DNA of 64,000 nt from NCBI RefSeq assembly GCF_019399895.1, contig NC_091878.1, positions 3,844,001-3,908,000 of the forward strand, in the 5' to 3' direction. The notes under the pieces are model-generated. The model saw only the letters and a list, made by a program, of their open reading frames with translations, ran no database searches and was not told where the DNA came from. The DNA is from Cardiocondyla obscurior. Taxonomy: Eukaryota > Arthropoda > Insecta > Hymenoptera > Formicidae. Below are positions 24,012 to 36,543 of this stretch, in pieces (position 1 is the stretch's first letter; every line of letters begins with the position of its first letter). The position numbers were made by a program, and so were the translations under genes.

Positions 24012-27000
24012 ATGGCGCGCAAATGCTGCGTGCGTAGCTGCAGGGCGGACGTGCGGGAGGCGCGCGCTCGAGGACTGCCGCTGCACAAGTTCCCCAAGGA
24101 CGCCGCGCTGCGGGACAGGTGGTTGGCCAGCGGTGGCTTCGACGGCGGCTTCAGGCCGACGCCAGGCCAGGTCGTCTGCCACAAGCATTTCAAACGTGCA
24201 GACTACGAGGCCGCGCGGGGCGGTCACAAGCTCCTGCTCAAGAGGGGCAGCGTGCCGACGGTTTTCGCGGACTATGACGATCATCCCGGTACGTGTGTGT
24301 GTGCGTATGCCTGTGTACATGCGTGCAGTGGACGGGGATGGGACGGCCCGGTCCAGTCCATCCGTCCGCACGCCCGGTGCTGCGAGAGCGAAGTGCACAT
24401 CGCACGTTAAAACGCAACGTAGTTGCGTCGCCTTCGCGTGACTCCCCTCGCCCCTTTTCGTCCCTGCTCCGCTTCGCCGCGTGTCCTCCTCGCGCCTCTC
24501 ACCTCCTGCCCTCCCCCAAACCTCCATTCGCCGTCCCTCCTCGTCGCGTGTTCAATGTGTATGACTGTAGGAGCGCCAGGCTTACGAGTCCGAGGGAACG
24601 TGTCACGTCGCGCCGGTCTTATGCCGGTAGCTCGACAATCTCGTTGTTTTCCTTCTCCCTTTCGCAAAGTGGCACATCGATGTTGACACCGTCCCTCGCC
24701 GGCGACTGACGAGACGGAACCGGGCGGTCCGCGACGTCCGGACGTCCGCTGGTGGTGTTACTTTTCATAGCGAAGGCATGACATCAGTAATCGCGAATAC
24801 TTTTTCCGCATACGCCGCTGCTTTTATCGCTGAAACTGTTGAAAAACTTTCGGACGGTCGATGCTTTTATTAGCAAATACACGCGTTCGTATTGTTCTAG
24901 CATGGGAAAAGTGAACATACAGTTGGAAATGCCAAGTACAGTTTTTTCCACGTTGCAATGAACAATGACATTTCTTTAAAAATGGCTAATTTTATTAAGT
25001 CTACTCACTTTATCTTTGAGCTCTTGAAAAATTTTTTGTTTTGTCAAGAGTACTTGAAGTATTATGTAATCAAAGACTTTTTATATGCTGTACTGTATAC
25101 TGTTCTTTTCTTTATTTGGTTCAGGTAGAAGAGTATCAACTTGCACCCAGCTGAATTTATTAAGCGGTTGTTAATGATATGTGTGATTACTGAATCTATT
25201 GCCTTTGCTGTGTATTGTAAATTTAAAAAGATATTTGGAATTAGGTCTAAAAAAAAACTAAATTTTAATTAGAAATATACTCATGCATTTTGTTTTTATA
25301 TAAATTGCTGTTTAATTTAAAATCGATTTTAAATTTATTAGTTAAAGAAAAAAATTTATTATAAGAAATTTTTAAGATGATAAAGATTCTTATCAATGTT
25401 ATTTATTATTAAACGTTTTACTTTTTCAGATCCTGTTATTATGTCAGTAAAGTCCTCTACATCCTATGCTCAAGAAGATTTAGACCTGATCAACTCAGAA
25501 ATACTAAACTTGGAACATTCTGCTTCACCGTTGTTATCCGAGGCGAGAACACCCAAATCTGATAGTTGCGGCGAGACATGTTATTCTAGACCCGAATCGT
25601 CAGCAGATTCCTTAAATCTCCCCGACAGTTCAGAGGCAACGGATAATGAATACAAAATGGTACACTTGAAAGAAGAAAGTAAAACACCTGTGAAGGATAA
25701 ATCGACTGAGAATTCGGATAATAAAATTAATTCAGTGATGATACAGCTTGGCATTGTCGAACCAGAAACAGCAATGAAGACAGGAACCAAAGATTTAAAG
25801 GAAGGTTTAAAATTGTCTGCCAACAAAGAATTTGACAAGTCTGAAGAGTTAAAACCGAAAAATCGTGGTGATTTGAAATTTTTTCCTGGTGCCAAATTAG
25901 AAGCGAAAGATTTTAACGATCAGTGGCAAGTATTGTCGAGTATAATCTCGATAAAAAATTTTTTCTTTCTCTTTATTTTGTAAAAAAGTTATTTTATAAT
26001 GCAGAAGATGTTTAACGAAATGCTTAAACTATGAATTACACATTACACAATTACACATTGAAGAATTATGCTACTAAAAGTTCAGATAAAATATATATAT
26101 GTATATTAATATTTATTCTGGTGATATTCTGTAGGTATTCAGCCAAAGTAGTAGAAACAGATTGGGTTGATAGGGAGGTCTTGATTCACTTTGACAAATG
26201 GAGTTCGAGATTTGACGAATGGATACCAATGGATAGCTCCAGACTTCGTATATTGCAAACTCCACAAAAGTAAGTTCTCAAATTTAATTAAAAAAGTCAC
26301 AAAACATCAAACGCGAATTTTGTGGACTATGTCATTTATCTTTCTCAAAAACCGAAAAATCTTAAACAAATTTATTTCGTGTCTTAAAGCGATCAGACTT
26401 GGATTCCGCCACCCCCGTAAGTGAAAACTATTGTTAACGAACATAGTTTTAGCAGTAGATAGTAGCAGTAGGGGTTTCATTATTTTTGTATGTCTGCGCG
26501 TTGTATTAACAAGAATCTAACACGGAAATTGTTAACTCAAAACTCTCGCGATTATTTTTTTGCAAGGGTGATAAAGAGCATCGGCTCCGGGTGTATCGAC
26601 GATACATATTTATTGCGTACGCCTACTTTGGTTTTTTCATGCTTGCATAAACAAAAATATATGATAAAAGTACAATTTATCATTGCAGTTAACAAAATGG
26701 AACAGAAATCTTGGACATCTTACTTTACTTATTTAACATTACTCAATGTGATGCAATACTAATTATACCTACTGTGTATTCTGTACATTGCTCGTCACAA
26801 AGAAGCATTGTATAATCACCCTGTCACATCCTTAGCTAATTTTGTGTTAATTTTATATTTACGACTCTTGCAAAACGTGTAATATTTATATCGAAAATGT
26901 TGCTAAATCTATTTTTCGAGTGCAGGGTCACCGAAACAATTGCACTTTTGACCATCTGAAGAGCCCGGAGTTAAACTCAGGGGAGAGGGGAGAAAGGGGA

Positions 27001-30000
27001 GAATTGTGAAACCCCAACAGTGCGAAACGCGTATTTTTCTTCCCTCTCCCCCTCTCCAACCCCTACTTTTCTGTCTGTTTCGTTGAACCCCACGCGCACG
27101 TTGTGTACAACATACGTTCTGCGTTTCGCGTGTGTAATGCGAAGATTTCGCACCTACAGGGAAACGAAGATGCGGGAGTTCACCGTCGGTGAGCGGATAC
27201 TGGCTACGTGGGCGGACGGCAAAAAATATCCAGCCAAAGTTAGCGCGGTCCTGACGAATGGTAAGCAATCTAACCTAACCCCTAGCCGCGAGCTAAAAAG
27301 GCTAGATTGTGGTTTCCATAGATTTTGACGTTTGCCTCTTCGAAGACAAGCCTGTAGACTTAACGGTTTATCCCGTCCTCGATGGCGTACGTGAGTGATC
27401 TTAAATGAATACTTTCTGCAGATAGGTACAACGTGCTGTTCGATGATGGATATGCGAAGATCGTCAAGTCATCGAAAATGACCAAAATCGCCGAAACTCC
27501 GATTAAGGTACGGATTCCAATATTGAGGTTATATTGTTGTTTCTTAAGTTATCTAAAGGAACTCTACCTGAATTAGAATAGCGAACTAGTGCTTTAATAC
27601 TGAATTTGAAAATGCCTTGTATTATTTCTCAATTATTATTTTAACTTGTCATAATAGTAAAAAAAATTATTTTTTTTTTATTTTTATATAAATAGCAATT
27701 GAATGAAGTGGATAGTTACATCGGCAGCAAACAAGAGAGAAGGGATAAGAAACGAAAGCATACAATTATGGAGTTATTTAACACACACTCAAGAAGGCGC
27801 AATAAGCATGATGCTGATAAAACACCAAAAAAGGAGGAGACTGTTGTTAAAGAAAGTAGTGAATCCTCTATAGAAAGTAAGATTGAACTGGATGGTACCT
27901 TATATGGTCCCTGTTATGATCCAGGAACTGATTTGTTGAGAGGTTTTGAAAGCACTGCAAAGATTAAATCCTATTCAAAGAAAGGCAAGAAGGATGTGCC
28001 AAAAAATGATATAGAGCCTGAGGAGAATGTTGGTCCTGAATGGATTGATGGAGAACCACAAGGAACAGAATCTTATATTGTAGATGGTAATGATGGTGAG
28101 TTAGCATAACCTTTTGAAAAAGAAATTCTTGCATTTTGTAAATACGTTATAATCAATATTTTAACATAACATAAAAATTTATTATTTTAGGGCCACGGCG
28201 ATCTATAATAGTACCAGACAAAAGATTGCCTCCTGGCTGGGAGAAACATTTTACACAGAGAAAAACGGGCACGTCTGCTGGGAAATGGGACGTCTTGTTT
28301 ATACAGTAAGATTCTTTTTTTTATAATAGTATTAAATAAAACCCATGTGTAATTTAATTTTCTTTTAAAGCAAGCAAACTGGGAAGAAGTTTAGATCGAG
28401 AAACGATATCAGGGTATTTATGGAGAACCAAGGACAATACGATTTTGATCCCGACAAGTTCGATTTTTGCATACATCGTAGAAAGCGAAATCACACGAAT
28501 CGTGTTAAACAAGAAGTTACACCAGAGGCACCGAAAAAAATTAAAACTTTATTGCCTAAAATAAAAACGTCCACACCTGACGGTACATTACTTACCACGG
28601 TGACGAATAGTATCGATTCTCCACCTATTGTTTCGACGCCTACTACATCTACTACAGATGGTGGTAAGATTCTTGTTATATATTAAATTTTAATTCCAAT
28701 TATATTTTAATCTTTACAATATGTTTTTTACATTCCGTTAACTTGCCAGAGATGATATATTGTAAGTATTCGTAGATACATATTTTTTGTACAAATATAA
28801 TTTTTTGAAAAAATATGGTTATACAGGGTGTTTGAAATAAAGTTTTGCTCCCGAAAATCTTATCTCAAACATCCTGTATATGCTTTACTAAAAATTGATA
28901 CTTTGTTAATTATTTAAATTAAGTATCTTATGTCGTAAATATTGTTTTAATATAATAGAACCCTGTGAATACATTATTATACAATTTAATATTTTTTTGA
29001 ACAGCCGTTTTTATTGGACTTCGTGGTGGACTTCGCGTAGAAATGGAGGACAGCGCTTACAAGTGTCCCAAAGAAGGATGCAACAAAAATTTTCGAAAGG
29101 AAAATTTGCTGCAGATGCATATTAAGCATTACCATCCTGAATATTCTAAATTTTTGGGTTCTACACCAAAAGTTGAAGATTTGGCTTATGCAAGAACTAT
29201 CGGTGAATCTATAGAAGATATAATTCCCAAAAAAACTTCGACGTTTTTGGAAAAAATAAATAAATCGGCAAAGAAAAAATCTCTTCCCGAAAAGTCATCG
29301 TCTTTATCAGTACTCAATACTGTGCAACCAACGTCTCCGTCAATATCTGGACCGATAATGGCAGAAGAAGAAGAACTTGATCAGTCTGAAAAGTGTAATA
29401 ATTTACAGAAAGAAGATATGAAGATTGAAACAATGTCACCAATATCTAATCACAGTATGGAGATCGACGACGATATTGAAAGGAAGAGAGAAAATACTTG
29501 CGCATTGTCTCCTGGTACGCTATTCGATATGAAAATAAAAGAGGAAAAAGCACAGGGCGGCATTAAAACATTGTTGCCTGTAAGACCGCCAGTTACAATA
29601 TCGGAGCAAAGAATCGATAGGATAAAATCTTTGGATGAAATGACACACGGTGAACGCGTAAAGAGTCAGAAAAGGCGGCAGCTTATCGAACATGTAGATG
29701 TACCAGTTAAATCAAAGAGACGACACGGTAAGCTTTTATGTTTTTCTAAAAAAATTTTTTTTAAGACAAGTTTTATATTTCATTAACTTATGAAAAAGAA
29801 AAAAAAAAGAATTATACTACGTTGAATATTTTTTTGGATAGGTATGTCAGATCTTCCCGATAGTTTCGGTGACTTAGATGATAGCGCTATGGATATTGAA
29901 GGACCTACAGCGCTTATGTACAGATATAGTCATAGAAAATCCGATTCAAAAAGTGACGATAATAGCCAGAATAGTAAGTGCGGATATTTTGCCGTACCTT

Positions 30001-31962
30001 ACAAAGCGAAATGTTACAGAAACGGTTATTTTATTTTTTACGCTTTTTTTTCTAATTTAATGCAGTTACATATGTTGTATGAGTAGCATTCTTTAAAACA
30101 AGATATCTTATATTTACTATTGTACTATTTCTGTTGTTTCTTAGGCCAGTTAAATGATTTGCGTATTGATAAAACTGACCCCTTAAAAGGGGATGCAGTT
30201 AAATCAGATATTAATAATGATGAAGGTATATTATTTATTTTTTTAATCTTTTATCGATTTTGTTTCATGATTTCACGTACGGCTGCCTTTATTTTCGTTC
30301 TATTATTTTATGCGCTCGCAAGAAACACTTGATATTTGATAGCGTATCCTCTGCTTACTGTAAAGTTATTAATATAAATTTTTAATGTATAATGTGATGA
30401 TTTATCGCAGAAAGTGAAGGAGTAATGATGATGATAAACGGCGAACTAGTAAAGGTGGAGCAACTTCGAAGAGAAGAAATAATAAATTGTACATGTGGCT
30501 TTATGGAAGAGGACGGTTTGATGATACAGTGTGATCTTTGTCTGTGTTGGCAACACGGTCACTGCAATTTTATTGAGAGGGAAAAGGATGTTCCCGAGAA
30601 ATACATTTGTTACATATGTCGAAATCCATATCGACTACGGCCATCTAAAAAATATTATCACGATCAGGATTGGATTAAAGAAGGAAAATTGCTAAGGTAA
30701 TTTTATTACATTTATATTTGAGTTTTTGAGAGCCTGAGAGCCATTCCTGAAAGTGAATATTCATACATCTTTAATTTGCAGCTTGTCCAATCGAACTCGA
30801 AACCAGTATAAAATAAATCAAAGGACAGCAATGTTAAAACGTTCTTATGATTTAGTTGCTGCACTTTTACAAATACAACAACTTCTTCACAGTTTACGTG
30901 TAAAAATCAATGTGGCGCAGTAAGTTAAATATATGCCTGCTTGGAAGAATATACGTTCGTTTTGTGATTATTGTAACTAATAATTTATTTTAATTTTTAT
31001 AGAAAAAAAGATCATCCGAAACTGTATCTTTGGGCTAAGAATTGGGAGAAAATGGATATACCAAAAATAGATATGGAGCCAGTACCAGTGATGGAAATAA
31101 CCAAAGCACCAAGTTTTCCCGATACAAGTGTGGAGGTACCGCGACGCGTTGAAACGAAACCGGATATCAAGTTACCTGTAAAAGACGATCAAGATGCGAA
31201 GTCGATTGCTTCCGATTCGGAATTGATGAAAATTTTGGAAGAAGATAGCACGCCTTCCGATGAATCCAGAATTATCAATAAGAAAGAAGGCTCGATAAAT
31301 TCGAAGGATAATCATATACTTCTAGATGCATTGACAAGTGGTAACTCGGACATAAAAGAGAAAGATCTTGCCACGTCTAACATTAAAATAGAGAGTTCAG
31401 GTACAGTAATCCAATAAAGTAAAAAAAAAAATTTAGTTCGTATTTTAATTGATAGAATTTTAACACAAATAAATAGCCATGTTATATATTAATAACATTT
31501 TTGTGCAGATTTGTTACCTGAGAAAACTATTATCGATAATCCAGCCTCTGACAGCCTCAATTCTGAATCGCTTATTGATAACGTTCAACGAGGCTCTAAC
31601 ACAATTAAAAATGACGTTTCCGCGTTTCCGCAACCATTTATACCGGAGCCGGAGGCGCCAATTGATCCAGCTGAGTGTCGAATGCGATTGTTAGAGCACA
31701 TCGAACATTTTCAGAATCATATTGATTCAAGATTAACATCCATAGAAGCGCAAGTTTTTGGTATGTACCTAAAAAGCATTGAGGAAACTAATATCGCGAT
31801 GTGTTCAGTAGATATTTAATATATATGTTATTTGCAGCTTTAGAAGCAATGGATCCGGATGAGCTTGTATCGGATCCGCTTGTTCAACCCCGTACTAAAC
31901 AGACTGTACAAATGCTGCTTCGTGATTTAAATACAGTTCGAAAACTGGCAGCATTATGTTGA
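24012..31962 (+). CDS. MBD-R2: MBD-R2 / PHF20-like chromatin reader (NSL complex)
   Basis: Sixteen coding exons: 24012-24288, 25430-25925, 26135-26269, 27160-27260, 27422-27507, 27696-28095, 28191-28305, 28371-28663, 29005-29727, 29842-29973, 30145-30225, 30411-30696, 30782-30919, 31003-31400, 31509-31760, 31838-31962. They join to 1345 residues. Domains in order: THAP zinc finger (1-88: C5, C10, CHKH, SVPTVF), two Tudor-like domains (about 240-302 and 308-362, e.g. FDKWSSRFDEWI), a methyl-CpG-binding-like domain (about 500-575, LPPGWEKHF), a C2H2 finger (about 652-676), a PHD finger (about 971-1014, CDLCLCWQHGHC) and a charged tail. This set is that of Drosophila MBD-R2, the PHF20 counterpart in the NSL histone acetyltransferase complex that binds housekeeping promoters. 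Intron 2 uses a GC donor. The upstream frame is open for 81 bases, but THAP proteins normally start right at the finger, so ATG 24012 is preferred. Confidence 0.95.
24289..25429 (+). other. MBD-R2 intron 1
   Basis: GT-AG intron of 1.1 kb. Its first 400 bases are GC-rich, with TG repeats just after the donor and pyrimidine-rich sequence near 24420-24560. The rest is AT-rich. No internal gene is seen. Confidence 0.7.
26270..27159 (+). other. MBD-R2 intron 3
   Basis: GT-AG intron of 890 bases, much longer than the other introns of the Tudor-coding part. It contains a G/A-rich stretch (about 26975-27015) and a complementary C/T-rich stretch (about 27038-27066) close to the acceptor. No gene is seen. 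Confidence 0.65.
28822..28878. mobile_element. 57-bp inverted-repeat transposon remnant / solo MITE
   Basis: A 14-base terminal inverted repeat, TACAGGGTGTTTGA at 28822-28835 and its near-complement TCAAACATCCTGTA at 28865-28878 (one mismatch), encloses 29 bases. TA flanks both ends, as in Tc1/mariner-type insertions. It lies within intron 8 of MBD-R2, between exons 28371-28663 and 29005-29727. The CAGGGTGTTT start resembles termini of many insect mariner-like MITEs. It has no coding capacity. Confidence 0.6.
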
Positions 31963-32655
31963 AGTCGTAGCTGTCGAAAAATTAGAACATAATTTATAAT
32001 ATTCTTACATATGTAAATAGATGTAGATAATGAATAGACGTGTAGTATAAACAGGTAATATTTTTCTTCGATATATTACGAACACAGATAATTGTTCTTT
32101 TATATTTAGAATAAAATTTAATTGTTCAAAATAACTGTTAAAAAAAATTAAATCCATGCGGCGATATTTTTGGTTTTTATTTAAAAAGTTATATATTTTC
32201 AGTAGAATAAAAATGTAAATAGAATGACATTTCGTACGAATAAATGAAACTAATGCAATCATTATTTTCAGATGTTGCCTATTGAGACTTAACGTTCGAT
32301 TAAAAAAAAAAAAAAAAGAATTTTAGCAAATGTTTAGCGATTCTCATTGTGATTGGTTTCTGCTTGTATACGTTATAGATCCAACAAGAAACTGAAACGA
32401 AGAGCCAATCGTGTCGAGGACTCGATATAATTACCATAGTTGCTTTTTAAGTCGACGATCAGCGCCATTTGTCCGCAGCCGCTTCTCGCATTGGCCATTC
32501 GAAAACTCCATACGGTTTAATTCACTCCCTTCATTCGTTTTTCGTGGTTTCCGCCGCGTAGCATTCAGTTCGCTTCGAAATACGGAAGCGTAAGGACGCG
32601 TGTTGGCGCGCGAATAAACCTTTTGCCTCTTGCACGTGGTAGACGTCTCGTCGTC
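31963..32655. other. MBD-R2 3' UTR and CTP synthase promoter
   Basis: The left half is AT-rich 3' UTR with possible polyadenylation signals (AATAAAA near 32109 and AATAAA near 32237). The right half, from about 32400, is GC-richer and leads to the CTP synthase ATG at 32656. No TATA box is obvious. A split 5' UTR is possible but not demonstrated. Confidence 0.5.
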
Positions 32656-35600
32656 ATGAAATATATTTTAGTAACCGGCGGCGTCATCAGCGGTGTCGGC
32701 AAGGGTGTGATCGCCAGCTCGTTCGGCACAATCCTGAAGCACTGTAACATCCGCGTGACGTCAATCAAAATCGATCCCTATATCAACATCGACGCCGGGA
32801 CGTTTTCGCCCTACGAGCATGGTGAGCATCGATCTAAATAAAAATCAGCGGGATCGAGAACCTCGCTCCGATTTTCCTCCCGTTGCCGCGACCGACGGGG
32901 TGTCTTAATGACTCGGGTCCCTCGCCTTTTCGCATCTTCTCTCGTCCGAATTATGCCGGGTTGACGGGAAATCGTCGACTGTCGTGTCGATTTTACCGCG
33001 ATCGCGCCAGGTTGAATTCGAATGGCTTCGCCGGCGCTGAAACTCGTTCACTCGCCGGAGTCTTCGTCGTTAACGAAGTAGGGGAGTCAATAGACGCGCC
33101 GGTTAAAGAAAACCTGACACGTGGTTATATGACGAAATCGCGGGAAAATCGAGCGAATCGGTTTACTGTAGCGGCGAAAGTCTACTCGAGCCATGCCACA
33201 TACGTCGTATCGCCATTTTCTACGTTATTGCTCCCGATGATTAAGGCTCGTCCATCCAGACGAGCCGCGGAGTGTAACGCAACGCGCGGAGGACATTTTT
33301 CAGCGAACGCAAAATATCGTGACGATATTATATTGCGACGTTGAGTTATTCCGCGTTCACCGAGCTGATTTTAGAGCTACTTGTCCCTTTATTCTGCGAA
33401 AACGTCTGTAAGACGACTCTGTCTAGACTCCGATTAGCTCTAGTCGACGATTTAATAATTAATTAATTAAATAATCGGTGGAGTCGCGCGAAACACATTC
33501 GGTTAATTCGCCCGGTTTAATTCCTTTTCCATATATCAACTAAATAATAATTTAATAATAATAATAAAAGAAGCTAGAAAAAATGCAATTAAAAATTGTA
33601 ATAATTTTGCATGCAAACTTTTTGTTATTAGGTTTATGTTTGAAATTGGGTTGATTTTTTAAATTATTTATTGTTACATTAGTTAAAGATTTAAATAAGA
33701 TTATTACTAAAATTGTTTTTTTTTTTTTTTATTGAATTAAACAAAGTTTGATAATATTTAACATTTTTTAAAACAATATATCTTTTGTATGTACGTCTTA
33801 ATTAAATTAATAACGCTTACACTAGCAGTTATGTATATCAGCTTGTTAAGGTTTCTGATTTCCAATGTAACATAATGCGCATTATCTATCTTATAAATCT
33901 ACCAATTGTATAATTCTCTGAAGAAAAACATCTTATGTTACTGGTTTCCTATAGACGGTTTTGCTTGTAATTCTGCACCATTCTTTTTTTCAAATACATA
34001 TACACTTATGGAATTTTTTTTTCTTACTGTAAAACAGGTGAGGTTTATGTGCTCGATGATGGCGGGGAAGTAGATCTCGATTTGGGGAATTACGAGCGTT
34101 TCCTGGACATCACTCTTCACAAAGATAATAATATAACAACTGGAAAAATTTATCAGTATGTTATTACGAAAGAGAGACGAGGAGATTACCTAGGAAAAAC
34201 AGTACAAGGTAACCGATCTATTTATAATGTCACAGATGTTTAATGAAACCAAGTTATGTAAATTAATAAAGAGATATCTTCTTTTTAGTGGTGCCTCATA
34301 TCACTGATGCTATTCAGGAATGGGTAGAGAAAATCGCAAATCAATCTGTGACAGAAGATGGAGCTAAACCAGAGGTGCTATTAACAATAAATTATTATAA
34401 TTATATGCAATTAAATATTTGTATAAAATAATTTAAATTCTAGAACATAAATTCGTGAAATATTTTTTACATTGTAATATAATTATTATAATTGATGATG
34501 ATTTCTTATAGGTTTGCATAGTGGAGCTTGGTGGCACAATAGGAGATATAGAGGGGATGCCGTTTGTGGAAGCATTTAGACAATTTCAATTTAGAGTAAA
34601 AAAGGAAAACTTTTGCGTTGCTCATGTGTCTTTGGTGCCACAGGTATGTGTTACATATTTCAGGATTTTTTTTTCTTTAACAATTTTTTCTAAGCAATTA
34701 TAAAAGTAGTATAAATTATTTCATAGCCAAAATCAACGGGTGAACCTAAGACTAAACCAACACAATCTAGTGTTAGGGAGCTGCGAGGATTAGGTTTATC
34801 GCCCGATCTTATAGTTTGTAGATCTGAAAAGCCTATTGGTTGTTCCGTTAAAGAAAAAATTTCGAATTTTTGCCACGTAGCGCCGGAACAGGTAATTATT
34901 ATAAAATATCTACCTTTGTATTATAATATTATTGCAGTACGTGAAATAAAACGATTTTAATGTATCTATATTGTACAATTTGATCAGGTCATAACTATTC
35001 ACGATTTGACCTCTATATATCGAGTACCACTTCTCATGGAATATCAAGGTGTCATAGAGTTCCTCAATGATCGATTGCAACTAAATATTGGGGTACCGCG
35101 TCCACGCTACTTCATGCGAAAATGGCGAGACTTGGCTGAACGAGTGGATCATTTACGAAAGGATGTTAATATCGCTCTTGTGGGTAAATACACGAAACTT
35201 GAGGACTCTTATGCTTCCGTTACGAAAGCATTGCAACACGCTGCTATCGAGGCCGGATATAAATTGAATTTGACGGTAGAGTGTCGCAATTATTAAAGTA
35301 TATTATATAAGTGTAGATCATCATGTATAATAATCATGTATGTATATCATTGGATTATTTTTGCAGTTTATAGAAGCTGCTAATTTAGAACAAGTTACGC
35401 TATTGGAGGATCCAGTATTGTATCATGAAGCCTGGCAACAACTTTGTAAAAGCAAGTATGTTCATAATTTTTAATCGTATAAGATTACATTATTTTTAAT
35501 AGAAAATTAAAATATATTCCTTGCGTTTAGCGGCGTTATTGTACCGGGTGGTTTTGGAAAAAGAGGAATGGAAGGAAAAATGAAAGCTTGCGAGTGGTGC

Positions 35601-36543
35601 AGAACAAATGATAAGCCGTTTCTCGGGATTTGCCTGGGTTTGCAAGCAGCGGTCATTGAGTTTGCGCGGAATGTTTTGCACCTTGAAACGGCAAACACTA
35701 CAGAAATCGATCCAGATACTCATATTCCTGTAGTGATAGATATGCCAGAACATACTCAAGGTATAATGGGTGGAACAATGAGGCTCGGCAAGCGACAAAC
35801 ACGATTTTACAACAATAATTCTATTTTAAGTAAGTAGTAAGAACTGATATTGAGTTTATTATTTTTTTTTTTTCTATACATTTTTTGATACATTTTTTTT
35901 ATTTGCAATTGCTTATTTTTCAGAGAAATTGTATGATAATAAAGATGTTATAGAGGAAAGGCACAGGCACAGGTATGAGATTAATCCAACTTATGTAAAC
36001 GACTTAGAAGCAGCTGGTTTAAAATTCGTAGGTAAGTTAAATCTTGTTAATGTCTTGATAAAATTATAATCTTTCGTAAATATATGTAATCTTGATTATA
36101 TATTATAATATGAAACAAAAATGTAATTTTGATATTCTTATAGGCCGTGACGACGATGAAAATATACGAATGGAAATTGCTGAATTGGAAGGACATAGTT
36201 ATTACGTAGCTACTCAGTTTCATCCTGAATATCTGTCAAGGCCGTTAAAACCGTCACCACCATTTCTCGGTTTAATTTTAGCCAGCGTTGGCAAACTGCA
36301 GCATTACCTAGCACGAGGATGTAAATTTTCACCGCGTCAATTGAGCGACAACGAGTCCGGTAACAAATCGAGCAATAAAAAAAAAATAAAAATTAATATT
36401 AAATTAATTTACATGAAAATTCTACAATTAACATATTTGTATGATTTACAGATGACGATTATGTGTTAGAAGAAATGACGAAACTGCAGTTGTCCAATGG
36501 TGCAAGCAGAAGTGGTAGCAATACATCTGTTCTTAACGATTAG
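32656..36543 (+). CDS. CTPsyn: CTP synthase
   Basis: Eleven exons: 32656-32821, 34038-34208, 34289-34374, 34512-34643, 34727-34891, 34988-35275, 35367-35455, 35531-35829, 35924-36031, 36144-36359, 36452-36543. They join to 603 residues (human CTPS1 is 591). The enzyme makes CTP from UTP, ATP and glutamine, the last step of pyrimidine nucleotide synthesis, and polymerises into cytoplasmic filaments (cytoophidia) in flies. The N-terminal amidoligase domain begins with the nucleotide loop GGVISGVGKGVIASS (8-22) and has KIDPYINIDAG and GGTIGDIEGMPF. The class-I glutaminase domain, after about residue 300, carries the nucleophile Cys400 in LGICLGLQ and the partners His528 and Glu530 in QFHPEY. A serine-rich tail follows, as in animal enzymes where it is phosphorylated. 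The first intron (1.2 kb) is by far the largest. Confidence 0.98.
32822..34037 (+). other. CTP synthase intron 1
   Basis: GT-AG intron of 1.2 kb. The first half is GC-rich (an open frame at 32883-33344 is compositional). The second half is AT-rich with T runs near 33716-33732. First introns of housekeeping genes often carry regulatory sites, but none is identified here. Confidence 0.65.

Noticed and set aside
23447..24527. Long minus-strand frames across the MBD-R2 promoter and THAP exon
   Set aside because: Arg/Ala/Thr/His-rich, low-complexity products of GC-rich sequence; the plus strand holds the recognised THAP exon.
25929..25935. GT donor (AAGTATTG) at the end of MBD-R2 exon 2
   Set aside because: Using it adds a glutamine codon and breaks the frame into the following Tudor exon; the GC donor four bases upstream restores the domain exactly.
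27264..27280. TAACCTAACC telomere-like motif
   Set aside because: Only two TTAGG-type units, and a similar short motif near 10081-10095. Too short to call an interstitial telomeric repeat.
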